This document shows, piece after piece, positions 11,401 through 23,400 of a DNA stretch of 64,000 nucleotides. The stretch lies in the NCBI GenBank assembly GCA_014338405.1, contig JTDE01001488.1:56782-120781 (forward strand). Direction: 5' to 3'. Position numbers and translations under genes: made by a program. The notes under the pieces were generated by a model. That model worked only from the letters and a program-made list of their open reading frames with translations, was not told the origin of the DNA and did not search any database. The stretch comes from Paragonimus skrjabini miyazakii (taxonomy: Eukaryota > Platyhelminthes > Trematoda > Plagiorchiida > Troglotrematidae). How positions within the stretch are numbered: the first letter of the stretch is position 1; each line of letters opens with the position of its first letter.

Positions 11401-14400
11401 CGACGAGTGAAACAATCGAGGAGTCCCATCTAGAACCTTCTACCTCGACCGGAAGACGCGGTCTATAGGCAAGTCAAATTGAGAGGACTCTGTTAAGAGA
11501 AAAAAAGTGTAGCAATCCAAGTGTCCATGGCGGCCGTTTATGTATAGCAGTGAACTATAGTTTTCCGTCTTTGATATCATAAACACGACTATAACTAGTC
11601 TCGGAATTACCAATTATCCTGATGGCATTCGTCCGGCAACTATTAGTCAGGCGAGTTCTAATTGACTGAAGCATCAGAGAAATAGATTGAAACTGGTACA
11701 ACACTGATCAGCAGCGTTCATCAGAGTGCTTTGGTATCATCTGTACTGCCGAATGTAAAGGCGCAAGTAAGTGGATATAAATTGTGTCCACAGTTCCCGA
11801 TCGTCTGTTCTTGTCGCTTGCATACGACAGTATTTCTAGACATTGTTTCAGGCGCCACTTTAACGAGTCGGAAGCTAATTTATCGGCTCCGGCTCACCGG
11901 CAACCCACCTACACCCGGAATCATTACAATACCCCATTCACGAAATATCCAGAAAAGTCGACCATCATGAAGATTCAACAGTTTGACTGTGAGAGCAAAA
12001 TTTCACTAGAACACGAGAGCTCAATCCCCAACTTGTGGATGACTCTGCAAGCAGATGTGGTTCAAAATAGGATATTCGACTGACCACACTCAACATACGT
12101 CACTTTCGGTGAATTATCAGATAAAACTGGCTTCCTCATGAGAGTAAATGACCCACTGGAGAAGGAGTGGGTGCAAAATCAAGGAGCTGGAGACAGAAAG
12201 CGGTCTTGTGAAGTCCAGATACTTCTAGGGTTAATGGTATCTGAACTGATTGTGTCTGGCGAGTGTAATTTGGCTGCCGTAGATTGCATCCAAAGTATCG
12301 AGGTAACTACATTCGAACACTGAAACATCATTCGGCAATTCTGTAGTAAGATGAATGAATTTTTCAACATATAAAACACACGAACTAACGCACTTACTAA
12401 CAAATTCGTGTATAACAGGAGGAATGAAGTCATCTAGGAAAAAAAACAGAATTCCCTTGATCGTGAATTTATTTTTGTCACCAATCTTATGATGCAATGA
12501 GGGTTTACAATCCATGGTGTTATTTTGTTGTGACCACAAACGACACTTGGCCTGACAACGAAATAGAATTGTTCGTGAAAAATCAGGTTTTGCTGACAGA
12601 CTTGTGTTTTCGTTCAGTTTACTGACCAACGAAGGGTTTGTGAACAAGTGATCGACTGTGAAAAAGCATTCTTTATACAACAGACTTGCCAACAGTCACA
12701 ATACCACTTCATCAGTCAAACGCGACCATACCAGTTTTGTCCTTCAAGGGTCCAAAAACGGTAATAAGTTGTATTTTCGTAATTTTATTCGCCAGTCTAG
12801 GTTTCACACCAAATTATAATTGATTTTATTTGTTCATTGATTATTCCAAAGGAGTGAAATCGAAAAAGTGGTTCTGTAAATATGTCCTTCATTTAATGGA
12901 CAAACTGATCAAGAGTTTCCAACCTTAGATGTATGAGGTATAACAACTGCAAAATTATCAATCGCAAATGAATGCACCTCACAAATGGAAAAGGAGTATA
13001 ATTTTAAACTTCCCACACAATAATTACCCTGAACACGTGTACATCACTACTGGCGTAGTCACTTTTTATTCTATCTTTTTTCGCACCAGGATAATCTGAA
13101 TTCCAGCGAACATCGGTGGATACGGTAACGAAGTAACTTGTTCAAACAAAACGATTCCTATCAGATTATTTTTATTTAAGAAAATTTTTAACTTTGAATG
13201 TATACCACGTTCAAAAATATACGCACCTTGTCCTGCTGGTTAGGTTAACGTGGAAAATAATCCAAGTTAATAGATGACGTTTGTGTTCACGTTTAACGCT
13301 GTCACGGTGTCACATGATGAAAGACCGACTGTGTCAACTGCGTATGTGAGTGTGATTTATGTAGCTCAAATACTGTAGTGTAAGGGTGAGTAAAAAAACT
13401 CTCTCTGATTAATTCCGGGAGAAATCTAATCACATCTGAACAAACTTAAAGGACTACAAAGACCAATGGGAATGTTTTGGCAACCTAAGAATAGCAACGA
13501 TTTTTAAGCGATCATTGGTAACTGGTCGACTTTGCAAACCAGACAGAGTATCCGAAAAAAGGATGAGAAAAAAATAAACATTGAATAACTGAGGTGAAAG
13601 AAGACTACCTCTAATTGCACGTAAATACTAGACACCAACTGAAAGTGTCGGAAGTGGGAATGCACCTGTTTGGTAAACATAAATATATCGGGTATAAAGC
13701 TTTATTGTAAACTTTGCCGTGTTGACAAACTAAATTCCGGTGGACTGTAAACACGTTTTACCGATCTCACAAATAAAACAACTTAGTTTTTTTTGATTAA
13801 AAGTATTTCACCCTGATTGATCTCGCTAGTACAGGATGTTATTAGTGTGATATTGGGAGTTCTATCCAAATAAACAAGGACACGGAAAAAAAGAACTCTG
13901 ATGCGTGAGGAGCCACTTGTAATCACAGAAAGAGCGAGCTTACAGTTTTAAACAACTGTTGTGAGTCAAGAGCATGAATGGTAGAATGATCTTTTATTCG
14001 GAAAATCAACACACCGGGTATATGCTTCAACACCGTAACAAACAAGGACACGCATTCTCATATAAATCTGATCCAAGGACGTCACGGTTGTCAAGGTTGT
14101 CAGTGCCCAATTAATGTGCGGAAAACATCATTTCACGCCAAAGCACACTTCACTGTTTATTCTTATAATCTCCCCCGGTAACTTCAGTATCTAACTATAT
14201 GTTCCTGATCGACCATTGAGCAGTGGTATGAGTAGTATGATGCGATCGCTCGTCTTCACCACGCGACAATCAAGATGGGGAATTCAGCAGAGTTCCAACA
14301 GGACAGTGTCTCGATTCACAATTTGGAGTTCACTGGAAGATGGTAGCAGGGGAACCGGATCGCCGAATTGGAACACTTACTTCACTGATTATACAGAAAA

Positions 14401-17400
14401 CCCAATTTATGGACATGAGCTACACTTTCATCCCCGCATTCAGTGAGACCATCAAATAAGGTGCTTTTCAGGCCACAATGAAAATAGGTATATGGGGAAA
14501 ACCAATAGAACTATGTAAATGAAGTGCGTCGGAACTGTTCTTCATTGATAAGCATATGGTAACATGTAACAATGGTATATTCGCCTATCTGTTTACCGCT
14601 AGGTTATACGTCTGTTACTTTGGCTACGGTATCAACACAAATTTCGATCTTTTTCTTGCATGAAAGATAACCGATTAAAACCGTTTCGTATGAATTACGT
14701 TGTCTTCGTCTTATCTAGGTTTCTATCGACTACTGTTATTCTGAGGCTTACAGCGGTATTAGCTATAAAGGAGGCTACTTTCTTACCCAATAGTGTATTA
14801 CTTTCTACCAGTACGGATAATTGTAAAAAGCGAACCAGACTGTCTATTTCTCTATTCCATTTCCACAGATAATTTCTGAAGCGAGGTTAACGGGGTTATA
14901 AACCTATGAAGTAAAATGTGAATGCCACAGTTACACTAACAATATTTCGGGGGTATTTTCAACCAATCTCCAGCATGTTTACAGTTGAAGTTAGCTTAGA
15001 GCATTTGCTTACCCATCAGCAAGTTTTACTTCGCTGACTTCGAATGTGCTGTTCGGGAGGTTTGCGATTTTCAAATGGGGTTGGGTGTCCATGTAAGGTG
15101 CGTCGAAGAATCGTAGATTGAGGTAAGAATCTACCGCGATTCTCAAGGCATCTTCGCAAACCATTGCTTTCCTTGGAATATTAAACACAACGCAGGGAGC
15201 TAAAATATAATAAATAGCTGCGTGAAAGGACAGATGCTTTTGTAACATGAAATAACTGTTGTTAAATTCCAAACGCGAATTGCATCTGCTCTTTCGTTTG
15301 TTTGTGATTATAAATAAACATCAACTAGCATGTCCATTGGGTTTGAGTAGAACTGCTAGGTTGGATTTTCATTCAACCCAGAATATATCAGTCATCCGGA
15401 CCGGAAATCGAACTCTATATTTCAATGACTTCAGATGCATCTGTGGAGTCATTTGCACAGTACATGTAAGCGGTGGTGCCGGGTATGTGAATTCGTGCTG
15501 TAGTATTCTACCATGATATCCGATCGAGCTTGTCACATCGATTGCCCGTGCACTTTGAGTTGGAGTATAGGTTTGCGAGTTGCTTCACGCCTGAATTGAC
15601 TACGGTTAACTTTTGCGGTGTATTGATCACTGAGTCACAACATTCCGAGAACATCCGTTGCTGTAATTGTTTGGTTAGTGTCAGGTAATCACAGCGGAAG
15701 CTTCATGACCAGACATTTAATAAAAATAGGAAGGGAGCTGGTGACATATGCAAACCGGAGGCATCCGAAAGATGTTCACTTGTTGATCAATGTCTGTAGG
15801 AGGGCACACAATATCATTCCAGTGACAGTAACACCAGACACAACAAGATCTCAGTTAATATAAATTGCAATTATATTTCGCTGAGTTCTTAATTCGTCTT
15901 TTTATCACCCAAAAAGCGTAGTGGAGCTTCGATCTTCGAAAACCGATGTGTTTTGGGACTTCCAAGACACGCGTCTCGCAAGAGTATTTAATGTGACCCG
16001 TTCTGTTCTGCTGCTGTTCTTCGACAGAACAACTCGTCAGCTATACATGTTCATACTGATCATCAGCGGTTCGTCTAGTACACATCAACTGATAAACCAA
16101 CCGTCCGTGCAACAACACTGTCTATTGATGTTGGTTGAGGAAATCAGATTTCCAAACACATGACTGGGAAACTGAAAATGCACAACATGCACAGATTGGT
16201 TAATGTAACCCATAGGTCAGTGGCGAGCATGTAAAACAGAACATTATTTACTGAAGCAATAGGCAAGTGGAGGACCGTTTCAAAAATGCATCTGAGTTGA
16301 CTAGTCAATTAACCTTTGGTTAGTTCAATCAAACTACTCTAAAAGTATCACAAATAGTAGTATGTTTGAATTTGCGAAATTATAAATTTTGCATACTTTA
16401 TTTGATTTTCACTCAGTTAGCCAAATCAACTAGTTTTGATTGAAATTGATAATGTGTACGTACGAGCACATTCATGCTGTCACATGCAAACAAGTACTAC
16501 GGGAACCCCGGCTATATGGTGGATCACCATGGTGGATCACGTGGTTCATTTGTGAAATTCCTTCAAAATAAACAACCAAAGAGTACGCACTAATGAGCAC
16601 TGTAAAATGCATGCGCAGAAACGCTATCAAGTATAATCGACTTTGAATTTCAAAAAATAATACTACAAGAAAAACGATCTTGACTTATTCACGAACAATA
16701 CTCTTTACTTGAGACAATTGTTGTAAAAGGTTTACAGTTGGTAAACTGAGGTTCCAAGAAACGCTACCTCAATCTGTTGACAGTCTGTGGATCAATTCTG
16801 AACTAACCAATGAAGAAATGATAGAGCAGGCTTTCGTCAGCAATTAACTTTACTTGTTAATATGTGTACGACTGAGCTAACCACATCTACTACTTGTGCA
16901 CTTTAAGTCAGAATACGGCTTTCCAAGGTTAAACAGCTAGACAGAATACTATGAGAGTCAGTTTAGTTGACATCCTGCTTTTACTTTGTTGCCACCACAA
17001 ACCTATAGTGCATCATCCTGGTCGGTAGATTTAAGACAAACCATTAAAACTAAGATATGCAATTGCGTTTTGGCTCTCAAAAGTAATAGGGCTGCTGATC
17101 CAGATGATCTCGTGCCGGCATTTTCCAGAAAAGGTGGGGAAGCGTTAATACAGGCCTCGATATGATTATTTTAACTTGTGTGAACAACGAAGAACATCCC
17201 TCTGCGCTGGGGTCACTCGGTAATAGTTCCCACACTCATGAAAGAAGTCCGGGGCTCTTGCGAGAACCACAGAGGAGTCAGCTTCACTCCAGTTATTACA
17301 AGGATTCTGGCATGCATCATACTTCGCCGACTCACTGCAGCTCGGGAGGTGAACATTAGGGAAGAACAGATATGGTTTCATCCAGGGCAAGGATGTATTG

Positions 17401-20400
17401 GTCACATTTTTACTCGTCACCAAATTCCGGAAAACAACGCCAACTTTACCACCAGACAAGAGTTACTCTATTTCTCGACTATAAAAGTATATTCGCTTCA
17501 GTAGATCGACCTACATCTTAAAGTCACTTAAACACGGAGGTGTAACGAACAAGTGTGTGTACATACTGTCGATAATTTATTCCATACTTCAGCCAATGTT
17601 AGGATCAAGGGTGAACTATATGTCACTTTCAGCACCCTGAGCGGAGTACGTCAAGGTTGTTCACTTTCGACGTTTTTGTTTAATTTTGTCACGGACGAAA
17701 AAATGGAGGACTGTCTGCGACACTTACCAGCCGCTGGCGTGGAATTCCCATCTAGTGAAGAAATGACCGATTTTGTTCATGCTGACCACAATGTACTGTT
17801 ATTCGACACTTTCCAAGCAGTACAGACAATGCTAGACGCTATTTCGCAATCTGTTAAACGCTTTAGAATGCACCTTGCAACCTCAAAGTTTCAAATGCTT
17901 TTACAAGACTGTTTCGAATACGTAGGTTTAGTGTTTGATAACGAGGTTATGGGGAGCGTTGATCAGTTTGTGTACTTGTGAGGTTGCATCATCGGCAACG
18001 AATGTGCAGGGAACGAAATAAAAGTGCGTATCTCTAGGGCTGGGACAGTATTCGTTAACTTAGGACACCTTTACAGATGGACGGCATCTCTTTGAGGCTT
18101 AAGGATCGTGCATATACGGCAACTGTGAAAGCTATATTACTTTACGGCAGCGAAACTTGACTGCTCAGGTAGGTGACCACCGATGTCTGCGTTCGATCGC
18201 CCACATCGGAATGCACTAGCGAATAAGCAATGAGAAGGCAAGGAAATGGGTATTTGGTAATGATTGTCAAGTGAGTTCCTTTGTTCAATCTATGCATTTG
18301 CACAGATGGTTAGTCTATGTACCAAGGATGCCAGATAGTCGTCTGTCACACCCAGCACTCTTCGTCGACGTTGCGGCCGGCTGGCATAAAGTGCAGAATG
18401 GAAAAATTATGACCTGACAAGGGCGAATGAAGTTCACAGAGGGTTGACCATTGTAGATCGATACCGTCTCCCGGGTTGTGACATTCGCGACTCACAGAGT
18501 CGATGACTGGAGAAGTCAGATGAGATAGCGACTACTCGAGCTTATTGATATAAATATTGTCAATGTGTGGCCGAGGTGTCCGTGAAGTAAATACACCTAA
18601 TGACGCGGGGCAGTGAAAGCCACAAGTCTTGCTGATGACTGCTTACTTCCAATTATAACTGGGTTGTTTGTTTACAAGGTGTCATCATTTTTGTGTTAAA
18701 TGTTTAAATAAAGACGTAGTTAATGTTATTAATTAGGTCCCTTTCCACCCCTTTCAATTTTTCTTCTTCCTAGTCTGGAGCTTTTTCTCTCTTCATGATT
18801 TTATGGCAGTTAAGTGTTGGTAAGAACCACCGGTGTATTGCTGCCTATAATGGTGATAATACATCTAATGTATAAATCCTGTCCAATCTGCGTAACCATA
18901 CACATTGAGATGCTTATTGTGATTAGTCAGCTTTTGAGCAGTCAACCAGTTAGGACAAAATATGAACGGCTCGTGACACGCGGCTTTTCATTGATTGGAT
19001 CGGTTGTAAAAAGAAAAGTTTGGAATTCAGTCGTCACACTTCCTCCTCTCCTCCAAACTCCAAATTGATATTACAGTTTCAACCGAACACTCAGTACCGC
19101 TTCATTGCTGACTTTCTGACTAACTCATTTTATAGATTTGTGACTTCTCTTGGCACAAATGCAAATCAATACATAATTCCATCAGAGTTTTTCAGTCTTA
19201 GCACAGAACCTTTGTTAAGCGTTCTCGAGGATATTGGTACCGAACGTACTCTCGTTTTATTCTGGATAGTGTCACTAACAGAACTTGCTTCAACAGATAA
19301 AATACTTCCATGGCATAATTGGAACTCAAGATTCTCATAAAGCACACTCTCAGTTCCTATTTGTCAATGATTTGCTGCTTTCTTCTGATGCCCCTCCTTC
19401 TAACTATGCTAATGACATTACAATTACAAACTCTCCTTTAAGCAATAATTTCTTTTCGGATTCTCAGGATGATTTTAGGAAGCTGGCCATTCTAATACCT
19501 ACATTCTTAAACTTTATGAATGTCAAGTCGATTGGCAAGTGGTCTGGCGTACGTTTTAATTTATAAGTCACCCGACTGTGGAAAATCAAGACTTTGGCTG
19601 GACTCAAACAAAATTTTACGGCCATCACACAATGTAGCACAATCACTATTGATAATAAAAACTCAACATTGTCATATTATTGCAATAAGTGAACAAATTC
19701 CACTAGATAGCTACTAATTGTGGTTTAGGTGAATAGTTTAAATGGAAATTGGTTTGTGCACAAAGGTAACAGAAACATCTTCGACAACAGCATACGGTCA
19801 CTTCGAGATGTCATAACGCCTTCGGACTCATATGTTCACCCAATGATAAACCGTCAGGAGAATATCCGGTGCCCTGAGGACGGGGGTTAGTCATCCGTTG
19901 GTCGACGGTATAGTCGTCAGGCCGTTTTGCCAATGATCAAAGTGGGAGCTAACTGATTATGATATAACTCTTGCGTGATTAGCGCTTCGTTTTAAGATAA
20001 CACCGTTCACATAATGCCATTCCTGGGCAAAACGTCAGATATTGAGAGACAGAAGGTCTTGGCGTCTCGTAATGTGCACCTCACAAATAACAATGTGATC
20101 CTACGGAAAGTAACAGACCCTTTTAGGTTGAAGGATTTAGGAGCATCAGAAAGTGCTCTGCTGGATGAGTATGAAGGTTGACATATTGATTACAGTCCAA
20201 CGTGATCAGTTCAAAGCATGGAAGAACTCTACATAACAGCAACGATCGATCACTGCTACTGCGTTGACCCGAGCATTCTTCCTCCTCCAGAAAATCATGG
20301 TAGTATTGCTTACGTTCGGCATGCGGAGGTGCTGACTGACGGACACCCGTTACGAAATGTATGAAAATAAGTATCGAATGTAAATACTATTTCTGCATGG

Positions 20401-23400
20401 CTGAAGTGTCTCGACATCCGTTATCAGTAATGCACCTCCAATTTTTTGTTGACATTTTTGGATACAATAAAAATGCACGTTTTAAGTTTTACCCCTGTCT
20501 AAACCTCAGGAGTGCTATTAGTTTCAGCCCGCCAGTCTGTCTTTTCGATTCACGCCACATCACTCATAGCCATGCTGTGCATTTACTACAAAGTCTCCAC
20601 GCATCAATCATATCAAAATTAACACTGTTCTTGTTAACGAAGCAAATGACATGTAACTAATAGGTCCAAGAAACAGCCCATGATAAGCGCTCCTGTGTCT
20701 GCCCGTTGATTCAACACAACAGTCTTCTTTGTGCTATTCTACCTTGACTGTAGAATGTTGTCTGACGTCCAGTGTACATTTTTCGTGGAGATATTGAGTT
20801 CGTATGTCGGTATGAGCTTTGAAGTCGTTTCCAGATCCCTGGAATTTCTGAAAACATTCAATGCGCTTGACTGGATCTGTTAAAATATTAAAATTGGCTG
20901 TCTTTCCAAATCTGTCAGTTCACACTTTTATAGCATGATGTGTACGGTAAATGTTCAATAATGAGTGCTGATCACATGGTAACGTGCTCCCACCTCAGGG
21001 CGCTGGACATATGTTGGGCAGGCTATCATTGGGCGTGATGACATCTCGAAGTGACCGTATGCTGTTGTCGAAGATGGTTTTCTTACCTTTGTAAACAAAC
21101 CATTTTCCATTCAGACTATTCAACTAAACTTCAGCTAGCAGCTATCTTGTGGAATCCGTTCATCTGTCATAATAATATGTCTATATCGAGTTTTTATTAT
21201 TAACAATAGTAATAATGCTATAGTCTATGTTGTCCGTATAATTTTACCCTGGAGATCATCATGCTGTTGATCAGACTGCACAAAAGTCCTCATAACCTAA
21301 GGTTGCTTTCTGTACAATCAACCCATTTTGTTGTCTGGAAGCAATTTGTTGTTGGCAACAAATTTCCTGACAGAATTTTCATTGATTCCATTCAACCCGT
21401 GGTTCTCCAGAGGACGAAGTAGTGATTTACAAGTGAATGAGAAATGCAACATTTGCAAGCCAAAGTGAATGAAAATTACTAATTAAAGATAAGTAAAAAA
21501 GGATACGGTAACTTGAAGCTGAACGAGACGCAGTACATGAGTCAAGTAAACGGGGCCAATCTGGGTCTCACCTTTTAAGCATATTGGGTCAAACAGCTCT
21601 GGAATATAGTGTTGACTGTGCGTCAGTTGATGAGTCAAATAATCCGTTTGGTTGTATAATATACCTGGAAATAGTTGCCAAATAACCGCAATGATTTGTT
21701 GGTCAACAGGAATACAACTAGTTAAGAAAAAACATCTACATGTTTCCAGTTACGATCTGGTGAAACATTTTAAGTCGTTGGAGTGATAATGCTACTTTTT
21801 CATTTCCTCTGTTGTTTCGTGATTTATTAACTACTCATATGCATTAGTTTTGTCGTTGAGGATAAAAAATGACCTGTCGATTGCTTTCTTTGTACAGCAT
21901 GCATAAACAAAAATTTCACAAAGTGTAAAGAAGTAGATAATCGAAACATTAAAAGCACATTTAGTGATAACGAGGTAAAACTTTATTAATTCACAAAAAG
22001 GTGAACAGTTGCTTCTTAATTCACTACGAACAGTAACTCGAGCATGGTATCGATTCTTATCATAAAGTATTTAATCCATTATCAGTCGCTCCGGCCTCAC
22101 CTGTTTTAGATACTTTCAAATCAGTAAATGACTCTTCTTATGTGAATGAGCTTCTGAGTTAGAAGTTGAACTTCGTCATCAAACCAAATTACCTGCTGTT
22201 TACGTGTTTGTTCTAAAATTATGTCATCCTTTGCATTTTACTGAATGAACACACGTGTATGCCCTGAATGGTCGTTTCCAATTTCGGTGATCAACTTGAC
22301 TTGTCATCTACACAAGCAACCGAGTCGTGATTGAGTCAACTCCAGGATCAGTAATATTGTAATATTTACCAGACGACTTGATGTATGTTTGTCAGCAGAA
22401 ATGTAAATCAGCTTGCTGACTTTTACCCTCGAATATCTCGGTACCCAATTTCTGATTGAGTGAATGAACAATCCTTAATCAACTCACTTTCTCGGGTCAC
22501 AAAACTGGTGCCTCATTAGTTCTGGACATAATTGTTAGCATCTGAATTGATCAAAGGATAGCTGTGAACAAACCTTTTTCAATCAGTACTAAAATCTACA
22601 AAGGTTGCAAAGGAATTCTTTGATTGTAACTCAGTGGATCACAAAACTGAAAATGCAGTAGATCTGATCGGAATAGTTAATATGATTTTGCCAACAGTAA
22701 GTTAAACAAGCTTTCAGACTGTACACTCCCAAGTGTCTTGGTGTCGAGATTCCATTTTTGACGCGATAGTTCTGAGCATTACTGATCCGAGGGGGTACAT
22801 GAAGAAAATTTTTCCGAACCAATGTTGAAACAAACAAATGCTTCACTCGTGATTTTTGTCTGATAAGCTGAACATAATTTAGGTTTGCAAGCAGCTGTCT
22901 TAGTCAGATAAACTTTTCGACCGATCTACTTCAAAAATAAACAATAAGCTGTATTTTCCCCACTTTAAGTTATTCTTATGACAGTCTCACCCCCTGAATT
23001 TGGTTTTACTAGACTCGCTAGCAGAACAGGCTGTATACTGCTCTGCATCTACAGGGTGATATAAACTAAGCGGATCACACTGGATTAATGAGGCTGAGAA
23101 TACAAATCATCGTACGCAGCACGAAGACTTACAGCGAAAAAGTCCTAGTTCCGGGAAGTCAACGAATGCTTATTGTGTACCCCTGACACATGGTTGTGTT
23201 CGCCAAAACGAGGATGCATGCCCTGTCCTGGTTATTTCCCTCTTTTCTACTACCACAGAATGCACCGGTTATCGTAATCCACTAACTAACAATTAAAAGT
23301 AGACAACTCCTTAGTGTAGGTCCTCGTACAGCGTTGAAACTGAAAGACATTATTTCTGTTTCAGGCATCTGTCTCACTTCATCAACGTAACCCGCTTACT

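Noticed and set aside
12231..12692. 153-codon minus-strand open frame
   Set aside because: No recognisable domain, no good acceptor/donor pair in phase with neighbouring ligand exons. It overlaps an exon-like plus-strand block. Kept only as an unexplained ORF.
15259..15516. Plus-strand 85-codon frame with several Cys near its end
   Set aside because: No domain match. It may be part of an unclassified repeat (a box-B-like GAGTTCGATTTCC lies on the other strand), but no box A or second copy was found.
22631..22846. Minus-strand frame with spaced Cys (SLKACLTYCWQN...YCIFSF), a possible PAN-like exon of the ligand gene
   Set aside because: Splice signals are poor, and the phases (one-base start, phase 0 end) do not fit between exons 6 and 7.
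23142..23298. Cysteine-containing plus-strand block after a GACTTACAG acceptor
   Set aside because: No ATG, no matching donor and no domain pattern; wrong strand for the ligand gene.
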